This document shows positions 1 through 12,062 of a stretch of DNA of 64,000 nucleotides, piece by piece; the first letter of the stretch is position 1; every line of letters starts with the position of its first letter. The position numbers were made by a program, and so were the translations under genes. The stretch is from Linyphia triangularis (lineage: Eukaryota > Arthropoda > Arachnida > Araneae > Linyphiidae): contig OZ021728.1 in NCBI GenBank assembly GCA_963978545.1, positions 744,001 to 808,000 of the forward strand. Direction: 5' to 3'. The notes beneath the pieces were generated by a model. That model was not told where the DNA came from. It worked only from the letters and a program-made list of their open reading frames with translations, and made no database searches.

Positions 1-545
1 TTTTTTCGATGGACATTACCATGTTCTTGTTTGTGCGGAGAACGCCAAGAAAAAAATTAATAATCATTGATGAGAAATGCTCAAGGGTAGAGGGCTCTGT
101 GTTAAAGGCACTCGTTTTTCGACTTTTTACGCCATTAAAGCATTTTTAAGGGAATTGTAGAGGTGGGGATGTTTAGAACATCTTAAGAGGCATTACCATA
201 GCGATTTTTATCAAAATCGTTAGAGCCATTTTTTAGAAATCATTGAAAAACATGATTTTTTTTCAATGGCAGCTACCTTATGCGCGCTTTTGACGAAAAC
301 TTTAATGGTAGGTCCTTGTACCATCAACAACCCACACACCTAATTTGAACACCGTTTGTCAATTTGTTCGGAAGCTATGCTGACCACGCAACATTTTTTT
401 TTTTTTTTTATTATCACTTTTTTTAAAATCAGGATGTTTCAAAACGCGGAGAAGTGCAAAATTTTTTTTTTTTTTTTTTTTTTGACCGTATGCTATACTT
501 TCGTCATCCTATGTATACATATGGGTAATTGAAAGTAAAAAAGTA
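1..545 (+). repeat. 670-bp family, copy 1 (left end off-window)
   Basis: It shares blocks AGAGGGCTCTGTGTTAAAGG, ATTTTTATCAAAATCGTTAG, ACTTTAATGGTAGGTCCTTG and the terminal TATGTATACATATGGGTAAT with the copies below. T runs at 391 and 463 are inside it. No coding capacity. Confidence 0.6.
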
Positions 546-1149
546 TTATTTTAACATCTTTTTAAGACTTGAAAAAATGATAAAACGGATACATACTCGG
601 TCTTCATACTTAGTACTAAATTACGTGCTATTAAACAAAAGCATTTTAAGCTATTGGAACATATTACTGGTCTGGTGCCGTCTGTGTTAATTAAACTGCA
701 GACAGACCTCAGGTTCTTACATAGATAAGATTACAACTCCTTAAAGGGTGAAATGTTTAGTAATAAACTCTGCCGAAAGATCGCATAGTGGAACTCCTTT
801 GATGAGTGTGGTTTGAAAAAGCTGTTCAATAAACATAACCAAAGTGATAACAAACAAATTTATTAACTACTAGGTTTACTTTACAGAATAAAAGGTTACT
901 TTAACACTTAATGATCGCTTCTCTTTTACCAATTTTAAACATTGAATCTACTTTACGAAGTCGACCTTAAATTACCAATCCTATCAAGTTTATATTAAAA
1001 ACCCCAAATCGGGTACTGTTTACACATATTCAAACACATTTCATTTAAATAGTCATTTTGGCCAGAACTCAGCTGCCCTCGCTACTTTGTGGTTAAGATT
1101 TAATATTAAATTTACTCAAAAGTTAAAGTTAGAAAGCTGGAAGATTAGC

Positions 1150-1700
1150 TTAAAATATGAATAAATGACTTCACGGTACCTGAGGCCATACTCTACATGG
1201 CGTATTCTGCCATTCTCGGGAAAACCTATAATCCAAAACGGGCCTGCGGCGTTTTCTAATTCTCCCACACCTCAAGCAAAAACTCCGAATGTGAATGCCC
1301 CGGGCTCTCGTGTCCCCCCTTTTTACGTCAAGACCAAGGCGGGGTCCAAATTCACCTCCAGCCAGTCCGAAGGTCCGTAGGTTCAAATCTCTGGTTTTGA
1401 ACTCTAGCCAATCATGAACCCTAACATCACTGAGATCCCGCCTCTGATCCACAAGCGTCAGAGACTGGACTCGGACCTTCTGACGTCAATTCTCTGTACC
1501 GCCTAGAAGTTTCCGATCCCCTCTCTTCACAGCTGCAATACAGCTGTACCCTAATAATTCTGAATCCCAGCTTGCTGTCAAACGTAACGTCAAGTTGGCG
1601 CCAGCCTTTGTAACCCTCACCTAAAATTGAAAAGCCCCCGAGTATTTATGACGTCTGGCTCCTGCTCGATTCTGCCTTCACACGAAATAGTGAATGTAAA
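1150..1700. other. GC-rich island, unidentified
   Basis: It is markedly GC-richer than its flanks. The 93-codon minus-strand frame over it has no recognisable domain. GGTTCAAATCTCTGG at 1380 resembles a pol III B box. Probably an old repeat; an exon cannot be excluded. Confidence 0.3.
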
Positions 1701-2167
1701 CCCCCTTTTCAAGATTTTCCGACCTTTAATACACAACTGACCTTTTGACTCTTAACGCTCCCTGCAATCCATGGCTTTTGAAAGCAACTCGCCAACATAT
1801 GTTGCAAAAGTACCTTTCTATCGGCCTGGCCTTTGTAAAAGGGCTAACTGACTTCTTTGCCTTTTTCTGGACTTTCCAAAATTCCTGATGTTCAGTTCAG
1901 CGGACTAACACATATCTGTTGAATGGTTTGTTCGGCTAATTTAAATTTAGAAAATTTCATTAAGTGTAGTTCCCTGTAATAAATAAAACAGTTATTGTTT
2001 TTTACTGAATGTCAAAACTTTACTACTTTGTTGTTTATACTTTATTATGTTACACTTAAAATTTCAGAAAAAACGGTGATATTTTTTTGTCACAATTTTT
2101 GGATAATGTTGTTTAAATTAGAATCTTTTTCCGACAATGCTTTTATTTTAGGAACTTCTAAAGCAAT

Positions 2168-2497
2168 ACATTTTCGATGAGGTTGGCGGCGAAACGACAG
2201 TTTCGTCTGATTTTTACGGATAATTTTTTTTTTACAAATTTCCAAAACTTTTCCAGATGTGTTGAAAACCTTTTTCTAAACAGATAATAGGCCAATTTAA
2301 AAAAAAAAAAAAATAGTTTTGGCGGTGATGAAAAGCTTAAATTATTTCATAACATTTAAGTTCTATGATTCTCCTTATAAATCAGGGTTAGCATGGTTTA
2401 AACCATGGAAACCAGTTTTAAAAATTTGTAAAAAAAAAATTATCCGTAAAATTCAGGCGAAACAGTCGTTTCGCCGCCAACCTCATCGAAAAATCCT
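2168..2497. mobile_element. Foldback MITE with ~70-bp inverted ends
   Basis: ATTTTCGATGAGGTTGGCGG at the left is mirrored by CCGCCAACCTCATCGAAAAA at the right, with arms reaching about 70 bases (to GATAATTTTTTTTTTACAAA). Confidence 0.65.
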
Positions 2498-2930
2498 AAA
2501 CTTGTTTTTAAATGGAATAAAAAAAAAGCACGTAGTTTTTCTTTCTATTGATTTTCTAGAAAATAATTAACTAAATGAAAGGTCTACATTCTTGGTATTA
2601 CATGACTGATGTATTTGTAAATTAAAAACATGTAATTAGAAAAATATTTAAAAAAAAAAAACAAAAAAAAACCTGGTTTAAACGGGGAGGGGGGGAATTA
2701 AATATATATATATTTTTTTGTTTTTTACAAAAAAACCTGTTTCTTTTTCTTCCAAATACGGATGAATAGGGAATCATACTTTCAAAACAATGATAGAAAA
2801 TGTCCCGAGTTTCGTGAAATTTAAAAAAATTCTTTGACATTTCCATGATTTTTTCCCCAAGAATCATAAGCACTCTGATATTTCCCGGATTTCCAAATTC
2901 TGGGCCATTCTGTGTTCATAATGCTGCCGG
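2270..2930. mobile_element. Degraded relative of the CAGGGTGGCCAC MITE
   Basis: GATGAAAAGCTTAAATTATT and ATATTTCCCGGATTTCCAAA align with 55140 and 55340. The ends are lost. A foldback overlaps its left part. Confidence 0.4.
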
Positions 2931-2979
2931 GACGCAGTGAGTTATCAAAAAAATTTAAATAGGAATTTTCGGGATAAAA

Positions 2980-3330
2980 ATTTCAGGAACATTTTAGGGA
3001 TAGCTATTAAAATTTTAAGGATAATTCAGAAACATTTAAGGATATTTTTTTTTTTTGAAGAGGACATAGGTTTTTAATACAGACAAATTCTTTTCAAAAG
3101 CTTGTTTCCATACCGGCAAAAAACTGCAAATTTTCAAAAAAAATTTAGGAAAATAATAATTATATAATTTAACAAATACACTACTTTAACAAACATGCGA
3201 ATTTAATTAAATCCACTTTTCTCATTTGGAGGAATATCGGATATTTTTCGTGGGGTGTCGAGGAAAATCAGAGAATTTAAGGGGTTTTCGATTTTCCTTA
3301 GGAATCATCGAAAAATTTAAGGTATACGTA
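2980..3330 (+). repeat. Interspersed repeat related to 60340-60680
   Basis: ATTCTTTTCAAAAGCTTGTT and CGGCAAAAAACTGCAAATTT are shared with 60440-60480. Further scraps occur at 3990-4090 (AAGTACAATTTTAGGAATTT). Confidence 0.45.
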
Positions 3331-4675
3331 TAGGTCTCAACATTTTTTTAATTTTAATTTTCAATTTAAAAATTAGACCTTTGCACCTTGAAAAGTACAT
3401 TATTTGTTAAACTATTTCCAATAAAATTTTTTTAAAATTTCTTCAATTTTAATAATTAATTAACATTTAATCAACTAATTAGGCTAATTCCGAACGGTAA
3501 TGACAAAAATTCTAATTCACACACAGATACAATTTTGGTGTTCAATAATGCGGAATACCCTGCTCTATGTTTTGACCCTATTAACAGAATTTTACAGTGT
3601 GTATATTTTGTGATATCTTTCTTTAACTGAATCGATTAGAAAAATCCAAGTTTTCTTATACAGAATCTTACCTTTAAAATTCAATTAAAAAAATATTTAT
3701 TTACAAATCACTTAGTATTTAGGGTCAAAACATTCAAGAATGTATGCAGATTATATAGCAAAAAACAAATTTCAAAAAATATTATTTACCCTGGAGTTAT
3801 TACTGTTTGAATGAAATGCAAAATAGAAAAAACTACAATCTGAGAATAACTTTTAAAAAAGTATTTTTTTAATATAAAAAACTGTTATTATTATACTAAT
3901 TATTATATATTTCCTTTTTAGTATGCTCCTTTATCATAGGGTTTCCTTCTTTAGTGTTGTTTTTATTTTGCTTTTGTTTTTTACGGCCTTACAAATCTGC
4001 CCCGATTTTTGCAAGTTTTGCGATTTGAAGCTTATACGTATACCTTAAGTACAATTTTAGGAATTTTACTGAGAAACAAAAATTTAAGGAATATTAGAAT
4101 GAATACGACTCCAGTGATTAGCTAGTGGAAAGGCTGAAAAATGATAATAGAAAAAAAACCTCTTGAGGAAGATACCATGGCCTAGCATAAAACATTTAAT
4201 CGATAAATGCAAAAATAGTGACAAAAGCACTTTGTTATCAACATTCTCAGACAGAACTACAATTACAAATTCGACTTTCAAGTATAATATGACAAATGAA
4301 GGTCTCGCGTCAAAAAGAACTTCCAAGGTTCCAACTCAAAAACTCGTCCGGAAGCTTGATATCCAGGTTCCTATGGGAAGTTTACATCTTGGCTGCAAAT
4401 AGAGATATCGCATTAGAAAAAGGGTATTTGGTGAAAAGTTTTACCACAAGTTTGTCATCAAACTCGCTAAAGAGCAAAGTGATGCACTATATAACACCAA
4501 AGAAAAAAATATACTAAATCAGATTATTCATTAATAAGATAAACGTATTTTTAGTTGAATACCCTGCAAAGATCTTTTTATTTTTCAATTTTCGAAGAAA
4601 TAGTTTTATTGTTGCCATAGCAATCATCTACATCTACAACTAGCTTTGAGAATGGTCCATAAAATAATATAACCC

Positions 4676-5808
4676 GTAAAAACGGAGTTTTTTAAAAATC
4701 CTTTATATGCATTGTTAATTTTTATATTCATTGACACAGCGCCGCCGATATCAAAAGCATTTCTATCACTATCCGCAAAATGTGCAGCTAACTACGTTTC
4801 AAAATATATTTCTCAAAAATGAAAGTAAATTTACGCTCTCACATGCAAGTATAATTTATTTATTCTGATTAAAGTTGTTGTTGTCGTGTGACAAGTGCAG
4901 AAAAAAGGTGATAGGACAAGCCAAATGGGACCAAAGGCATTGAGCACAGCCCTGGCCCCATCTCCGACTTTATCGGTATAAAGGGTGTCATGGCAGCAGT
5001 TGAGATCGATGTTGAAGAGGCAACAGAGATGCAACTGAAGAGATGCCTCGGATCCAGCTGAACTCCTGGGCAGTGCCTGCATAAGTTCTGGAGCCGTCAG
5101 GCATGATCTTCATACCTTTCATGTACCCCGTCCGCAATCTGCTGATGGTAGTGGTGATTTCGCGGTCAAGATTAAGCTCCGGAAGGCACCATTTCTTCCG
5201 AAGTCCGCCGCAGAGGTGATGTTTTGCAACGGCATTTGCATCGAAGCAAGTGGTTTGCATGGGAGGGGGAACCATGTTCCTAGCCTCCTTAGCAAGGGAG
5301 TCCGCTTGTTCATTCCCCTCGATCGATTCCCATCCATACTCTCGGGGGAGCCTGTAACCCCTAGAGAGCGTGTCCCCAAGGTGGCGGATAGGGGAATGCC
5401 TCCACTGGTTTTCCAGTGGGTGGTAGAAGGGAAATAAAATACCTTCCGCGGACCAACAGGTAGAAGTCCAACCTCTCGAGGCAATGGCAACCCTCTCTAT
5501 GACAAGTGCAATATCTGATTAAAGTAATTTTAGTATTTATTTATTAAAAAAATTTGGCAACAGGAAAGCGTTTCAACAATGGTCAGTTCAATGGTTTTTT
5601 AATGCGATTGGATGATGGCAAGTTGGTTTATTAGTATTTCGTAAAAGCGACCTTTCTAGAAACAGTTACAGCCCCCAAAATTTGATAGAATTCATTGTCA
5701 TCGACCCTATCTGCTAAGTTTTCTGTTTGGATGACAGCAAGGGGGTTAATTAAGCCTCTGCCGCCAGCATCGACAAATATACACAGTTACTATAAGGATT
5801 TAAAAAGT
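4676..5808 (-). mobile_element. AAATCCTTTATAT element, interrupted by the non-LTR fragment
   Basis: The two parts (about 4676-4875 and 5514-5808) align with the intact copies at 47115 and 52477 and join at CTGATTAAAG. Ends: AAATCCTTTATATGCATTG at the left, and an AAGGATTT-type end at the right. Confidence 0.7.
4876..5513 (-). pseudogene. 5'-truncated non-LTR retrotransposon, RNase H fragment
   Basis: The minus strand encodes, with frame breaks, the end of a reverse-transcriptase polyprotein. WESIEGNEQADSLAKEARNM matches the RNase H motif around G-N-E-x-A-D. Then comes a spacer and ISRLRTGYMKGMK near the C-terminus, the arrangement seen in arthropod jockey-like elements. The insertion is flanked by a 12-bp target duplication, TCTGATTAAAGT (4864-4875 and 5514-5525). 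Its 3' end is a short ACAACAACA-type tail, as expected for target-primed reverse transcription with 5' truncation. It interrupts a copy of the AAATCCTTTATAT element. Frameshifts near 5100 and a stop in each frame make it inactive. Confidence 0.78.
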
Positions 5809-6079
5809 GCAATTACTAAATTATACATTAGTTATTAATATTATTAAATCTCCCTATAATTATATAAAAATACTCAATCACACTGTGTCTCAAACTGCAT
5901 AGCATAATTACTTAACAGGCACAAACTTGATCTGAAGTGAAAAAAAAAAAAAAAATCAAAGAAAAAAACGTAAAGAAACTCTACGATGAAACAAATATTT
6001 TACTTTTTGAACTAACAGTTCAGGGGCAGTAACAAAAAAAAAAAAAAAAATTATACCTATTTTTAGATCAAAAATGTAT

Positions 6080-6319
6080 CTATACTAAACTTCAACTTAA
6101 CTAGACATCACTTAGACAGTAGATCGTCCCAGTGCTCATAGGTATTTAATCCATTTTGGGGGCGTGAAAGCATAATGTTCGCCAAACCACAACAGAACAA
6201 AAGGCTCTAAGGTTTGGCGAGAATTATGTCTTCACTCCGCCAAAATGGATTAAATACCTATGAGCACTGTGACGATCTACCGTCTAAGTGATGTCTAGTT
6301 AAGTTGAAGTTTAGTATAG
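6080..6319. mobile_element. 240-bp palindromic MITE, copy 1
   Basis: The ends CTATACTAAACTTCAACTTA are inverted repeats extending about 90 bases each side, around a loop with GGTTTGGCGAGAATTATG. TA-type target duplication is plausible (Tc1/mariner-like). Confidence 0.8.
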
Positions 6320-6339
6320 TCATCGACATCGATTTGCGA

Positions 6340-7145
6340 TGATTTTTACTTTCAATTACGCATATGTATTTAAACGTAGGGTAATGAAAGTATAGCTGTT
6401 CTCACTCGCACATCAGGATGACGGTGTTCGCTGGAAAACATAGTAAATCCTATTTCTGTCACGAAATTAACCCTTTGCACTCCAGGCCTTTTTCGCGCGG
6501 TGGAATCAGCAACTCGAGACATTTTAGATTCGGCTGGTGTTTATGGATTTGCTTCATAAAAACTAAACACAGTCATTGGCCTTGCATCGAATTTCCGCAT
6601 CACACCTAATGGTCCTCTCGTGGTTTGGCATCCAATCGTGTGGCGCCTGAGAGGCGCCACTCGAGTGCAAAGGGTTAAATTGGCGACGAGGGTTCACACA
6701 TAACATCTTTATTCAAACACAGCACAAGAAGACAAGTAGAAGAAAGAACATTTACATTTTGAATACAGATTAAAAATATATAAAAGCACAATTTTTTTAT
6801 GGCCTTTACAATTAACACTCCTGGGGCTGTAACAATAGCATTCGGTCAAAAAAAAAAAAAAAAAAAAAATACCCCCCCCCCCTTTTTTTTTTTCATTTCT
6901 CCAAGTTTTGGAACACCATGATTTCAAAAAAGTGATCTAGAAAAATTGTCTGTCTGTGGTCAGCATAACTCCCGAACAAATTGGCCTGCGATGTTCAAAT
7001 TTGGTATGCGGGTTGCTGTCGGCCATGGGATCTACCATTAAGGTTTTCGTCAAAATCGCGCATGCGCTAAAGGTAGCTGCCATTGAAAAAATCATGTTTT
7101 TCAATGATCGCTAAAAAAGGGCTCCAACGATTTTGATTAAACGAA
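6340..7145 (-). repeat. 670-bp family, copy 2, interrupted
   Basis: The terminal block (TACTTTCAATTACGCATATG) is at 6346. The main body resumes near 6835 with TCTGTGGTCAGCATAACTCC and ends at CCAACGATTTTGATTAAACG. The gap holds a TTAA-flanked MITE and unplaced sequence. Confidence 0.55.
6471..6674. mobile_element. piggyBac-like MITE
   Basis: Terminal inverted repeats CCCTTTGCACTC / GAGTGCAAAGGG are flanked by TTAA on both sides (6467-6470, 6675-6678). The CCCTTTGCACTC end and TTAA target are characteristic of piggyBac superfamily elements. It is 204 bp with no coding region. Confidence 0.8.
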
Positions 7146-7839
7146 ATTAAAAACCAAGAAAAATTTATAATAATTAATGTTTGTGTGTTTTTATACAAGT
7201 CAATTTTTTTTATTTATAATTTACCCATATGGTTTATTATTTATTCCATGGTTTTCATCAGTGGTAGAAGTGGGAAACAAAAAAGTGGGGGGATGTCCAA
7301 TAGTTCGAACAAAAGTGCAAGTCCCCCCCCCCCCCTCCCCGCTCAACTTCCCCCAACGATAAATTTTATAATTTATAAATTAGAAGGGAACAATTTTTAC
7401 TTCCTAACACTAACATTGAACAAGGGTTCAAATTTTATTTTTATTTTAATAAATATTCTGAGACTAAGTTTTTTACTTGGAAGTAAGAGTGAAGTAATAA
7501 TTCAACATTTTATACATTACTGTTTTTTTAGATTGAAATAGTGCTTCCAAATGTGGATAATTTCATTATGTTAAATTATTAAAAAACTCTAATTTTTTTT
7601 TAATAGTTTGTCTTTTTATGAAACAAGAATAGAAATTTAACTTAAAAGGAAGTTACTCCAAAGTTAAGAGTTGACCAAGTGTAACAGTATTTGTTGATAT
7701 AAATACTTATATCTTTATTATACAAAGTAATATAATGCATTCTTGATGTACAAATTTTTTTTTAAACTTTCGAAAAACTATATATAACTTTTTCTAAGTG
7801 TCACTACTTTTTTCGATTAATGTTATTATCCTTTAGTAT

Positions 7840-7960
7840 TTTTTAGAGGGATTGGGGGGGGGGGGGATGGATTTCAGTAATTTTAGAAATGGGGGGGGTG
7901 TATTTTCTTGAAAAGACGCGTCACCCCACACTTCTAGCACTGGTTTTCATTGTAAATCTA
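7840..7960 (+). repeat. G-run repeat, relative at 58085-58215
   Basis: GGATTGGGGGGGGG... then GGATGGATTTCAGTAATTTT and TTTTCTTGAAAAGACG. The minus strand of 58085-58215 has the same order (GGATGGATTTCAGTGGTTTT). Confidence 0.5.
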
Positions 7961-7965
7961 TAGTA

Positions 7966-8003
7966 GTATACCCATTTTCCCTAGATAGGGTAAAATGGGT
8001 ATA
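7966..8003. repeat. Short palindrome
   Basis: AGTATACCCATTTTCCCTAG pairs with the following ATAGGGTAAAATGGGTATAG. A related TATACCCATTTTACCCCA occurs at 8176. Confidence 0.5.
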
Positions 8004-8397
8004 GTAAACATATACCTATAAAATGTTTTCTTGCAAACATATTTACGTAACTTAATAATTGAAAATTATGTATTCTTATTCCTAAGATGTGCAATGTAAA
8101 GAAAAAACAAAAAAAAATTTAATTGTTAAACATTTACAAGACAATTTTAGCTAAATATAAAAAACAGTGATTTTTATACCCATTTTACCCCACTCTATTC
8201 TTAAATAAAATATTAAAATTTAATAGGATTTGAATGTCCTCATACAACAAATCATTACTGTTTACTGCAACAACTGTTTATTTATTTAGTTTAAAATATT
8301 TTCAGACGGTCATGTCAAATTTTAATTACAAATATGTATACATGTAATTAAAACAGAAAAAAAAAAACTTGGGTTAAAGCAAAAAAAAAAAACCCTA

Positions 8398-8992
8398 GTA
8401 AATTCCTAGTTCACGTTTATGGGTTGGCGCACTTTTGAAAAGTTGGCGACAAAGCCAGAATGTCGCCAATTCGGAATTCCAATATGAAAAATTGAGAAAC
8501 GAACCAGCTCCATGATTTGTGGTATAGAAAGGTTGAAGCTAAAGCTCGTCAATAAAAAAAATGGGGTTGCCAAATTTAGAACTGTATCGCCTACAAAACA
8601 GCGCCAAATCGGCTTGGCGATATTTTAACGTCAACTAGGAATAGACCGAAATTTTTCGGTAGCGCTTCACGGTGATTAAATTTATGTATTCCACACGATT
8701 GAAAAAAAAACATGTTTTTTTTTCTGAGAAATCTAGGGGTTTGGTCTATTCCTAGTTGACGTTAAAATATCGCCAAGCCGATTTGGCGCTGTTTTATAGG
8801 CGATACAGTTCTAAATTTGGCAACCCCATTTTTTTTATTGACGAGCTTTAGCTTCAACCTTTCTATACCACAAATCATGGAGCTGGTTCGTTTCTCAATT
8901 TTTCATATTGGAATTCCGAATTGGCGACATTCTGGCTTTGTCGCCAACTTTTCAAAAGTGCGCCAACCCATAAACGTGAACTAGGAATTTAC
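8398..8992. mobile_element. Long foldback element, 250-bp arms
   Basis: The arms 8398-8648 and 8741-8992 are near-perfect reverse complements around a ~95-bp loop. The ends are GTAAATTCCTAGTTCACG. Words TTGGCGAC and TCGCCAA are frequent. No coding capacity. Confidence 0.8.
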
Positions 8993-9235
8993 CGTTATTA
9001 ATAAAGAAGGAAAAGCCGAAACTTCCTTTTCCGTCTCGCAGTCTTTCTAAGTACTCACCGGACTAAATACTCAATATGGAAACAAATAAATACAACGAAA
9101 TAACTTCCCAAAGTTCATTAAGTGTTGGTGAAGTGAAAGATATACTCCATTCCTGATCGGTTCACTACGAACTTCCATTGTTCCAGATGACTGACACCAA
9201 GAACACAACAGAATCAAGTCAAAAAGCGGTAAAAT

Positions 9236-9735
9236 TTTAGATGGGCCCACCTCTTGGCGACTTATTTCAAATCTCGCCAAGTTGACTACTAATTGAATAT
9301 TTGTTATTATTATTTTTCAATTAAAAAACGATACTTAAAGGCCAGAAATAATAATATTTTATAAAAAAAAATTAAGACTTACTATAAATGTGTTTGAATC
9401 CTTTGACGGCGGTGGGTACGTGTTAATGATTTGCCGAATAAAGAATCTTGTAAAATCATAAAAACCTTCTCGCAAGAGAGCAGATGCATAAATGACGGGA
9501 AAAAAAGGAATACATATTAATTAACCAATCAGGTCTCAGAATTTCGTTGCGCATTTCGAATAGTTTTGGTTCCGAAACGCCGTTGTGATCGGACGCTCAA
9601 ACAGGGCGCTCCGTGATTCTAGACTGTTCTCCTCCATAATCCGTCTAGGTTGCCACATTGGCGATGTTATCGCCACTCATTTGGCGAGAATTCCAAAAGA
9701 TGCCAAGAGGTGGGCTATTCTTAGATCCACCCCAA
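9236..9735. repeat. Partial inverted repeat rich in TTGGCGA words
   Basis: GGGCCCACCTCTTGGCGACT at 9242 is mirrored by GATGCCAAGAGGTGGGCTAT at 9699. The segment between contains GGCGATGTTATCGCCACTCA. It may be an old foldback. 9740-10100 shows only a GC-richer patch (9870-10000). Confidence 0.45.
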
Positions 9736-10099
9736 AAAGCAAATTATTAACTCAAATGCCAATGTTTAAAAAAGTATCACTCACTTGATCCATCAGATAG
9801 ATTTCATCCATTAGATATAATTAAAAAACATCAAACCAGGAGAAAGAACGTTAACATAACAACAGAATTTCATGGCGCCACAAACTATAAGAAGGAGATG
9901 GCGAGAGGGGGGAAGGAACAGAATAGAAACCAAAACTCTACTGTCTGCGCAAAGAGAGCGCCAAGAAGGGTTTGTGCTTTGTCAGCGCAGTAGAGCAATA
10001 GCCTGAAAAAAAAAATTGTCGAACTCGTATTAAAAAAACTCATTGAATGAATTCAACAAATCAAAGGGGCTACAATATTTACAACTCTAAAATTTTTAT

Positions 10100-10540
10100 C
10101 ACCCTTAAAGAAAGCTAGTACGATTATGGAGGTTAGTGTGATGACGTCACAGTCATTTCCCTTTCATAAAAGTAAATAAAATATACAAGATTAGCTAATA
10201 GAATTTGAAAATTTGCAATCGTGTTTAAAAATGGGTTGAGTCTAATCCAAATTTTTGCCATTTTTTTCAACCCTACACCTTTAAAGTTGTTCATTATTAA
10301 AAAGTTTTGATTCACGTGAAGACATTTTCGTCATCGAATAATTTGCGAAATCATTTTGTTTTGCGAGAATATCATTTGATAAGAAATTTTTTACTTTGTA
10401 CACAGGGGTGGGCGTGGGTATTATAGAAGGCCATCCAACTACTATGATGACGTCACCTGTGGTAATCTTCCTTTCATTTAAGTAAGGAAAGGCAGTCTTT
10501 TGTGTGACGAAATATACTATTTCCCTCGTTTTGTACAGAT
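10100..10540. repeat. Two related blocks with TGACGTCA palindromes
   Basis: GTGATGACGTCAC at 10138 and GATGACGTCACC at 10446, each followed by a TTCCTTTCATTTAAG-like word. A similar GACGTA plus GGCCTTCTACAATA block is at 12515-12560. CRE-like in sequence, but there is no gene beside it. Confidence 0.4.
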
Positions 10541-10925
10541 ATTTTAAGCAATTGGATTATTTAATTTCTTTGACAATGTAAAAAATAAGATTATCTCTAC
10601 ATCTTAAAACATCAATTTTGTATAACTTTAATTCTAGACTTCCCCATTCCCTTATAAGTACGATCATGTATAATTCATGTTCGTTTATATGACTTTTTTT
10701 CAAAAGTAATTTTAAAAGATTTCTAAATGTTTGAAATGTGAAATGAAACAAGAAAAATATTAATTTAAAACATTGATATATATAATTGATAAAACACAAC
10801 AAATATAAACAATAAACAAAAAATACAACAGCTTCAATACCACAACTAAATTCAAGGCTCATATTTTCAAAGAAAACCTAAATTGGAGGAAATATATATA
10901 GTATATACTTTTTTTTTTCTCACTT

Positions 10926-11638
10926 AAGGCGTCTTCTCACTTTAGGCACCTCGAAAATAGGCTATTTTCGCGATTTTTTTTCGAGGATTTTTGCAAACAA
11001 TTATGGGATAAAATGGATCCTATATAATAAACACATCTTTCAAGTACAAGAAATTTTTATTTTTTTATTTTTTTGAACAATTATTATAATAAAACAGTAG
11101 CATCGAAAAACCCGTGTAGAAATGTAATGTTGATGCAATTTCGGAAACTATCCGGCCGATTGTCATGAAATTTGAATGACATATTCTTCATAGTTATGGC
11201 TATAGCGCATATCACCAGATTTTTGATATTCGCGAAAATAACAAAATGGCGCACGTTTTTCGAAAAAGTAAAAAAAAAAAAAAAACGCGTTTTTTTGCAA
11301 TCTTTTGTAAAAAAAAAAATACTTCAAAATTTCAAAAATCTGATGATATGCGCTATAACCATAACTATGAAGAATATGTCATTCAAATTTCATGACAATC
11401 GGCCGGATAGTTTCCAAAATTTCATCAACAAGCCACGAACATTACATTTCTACACGGGTTTTTCGATGCTACTGTTTTATTATAATAATTGTTCAAAAAA
11501 ATAATTTTTTTTTCTTGTACTTGAACGATGTGTTTATTATATAGGATCCATTTTATCCCATAATTGTTTGCAAAAATCCTCGAAAAAAAATCGCGAAAAT
11601 AGCCTATTTTCGAGGTGCCTAAAGTGAGAAGACGCCTT
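10926..11638. mobile_element. Long foldback element, ~330-bp arms
   Basis: Starts AAGGCGTCTTCTCACTTTAG and ends with its reverse complement. The arms pair almost to the centre (poly-A/T loop near 11270-11330) with few mismatches. Chance frames across it are not genes. Confidence 0.8.
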
Positions 11639-11904
11639 CACAATGTTTTTCAGGACAAGCCTGTATTGTCACCTTAGAAAAATTAATCTTGTCCAGTCTT
11701 ATCAAATGCCTCTTTTGAATATACAAAATCATTTGGATGAAAATTCAGCTCGCATACTTCAAATAGAGCACAAAAATTTGGAAACATCTCTATCAAAATT
11801 TTTAACTAAGCAATGCATCGAAATAAAAAAAAGTTCCTACGTTAATTTTTTTTTTTATGTTGGTCATTTTGAAAAGCTAGTAAAAGATTGGGTAAAACTT
11901 CCAA

Positions 11905-12062
11905 CTACGGTACGGATTCTGAGCTCAAGAATTGCTTACATAAAACCGCGTCAAATAATGTCAACCATAGGTAGTTCACTTGTAATTAAAAAAAAAATGG
12001 TGGTGACTGCCATGGTTTGTTGGGGAAAATCACTTTGGCGCAGAATTCGTACCGTACTTGGA
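11905..12062. repeat. Small inverted-repeat element, second copy at 24540
   Basis: Ends TACGGTACGGATTCTG / CAGAATTCGTACCGTA. The left half, including TTGCTTACATAAAACCG, recurs at 24546-24630. Confidence 0.55.

Noticed and set aside
1171..1452. 93-codon minus-strand frame in the GC-rich island
   Set aside because: Longer than expected but without a recognisable domain, signal or neighbouring splice sites; kept only as an unidentified island.
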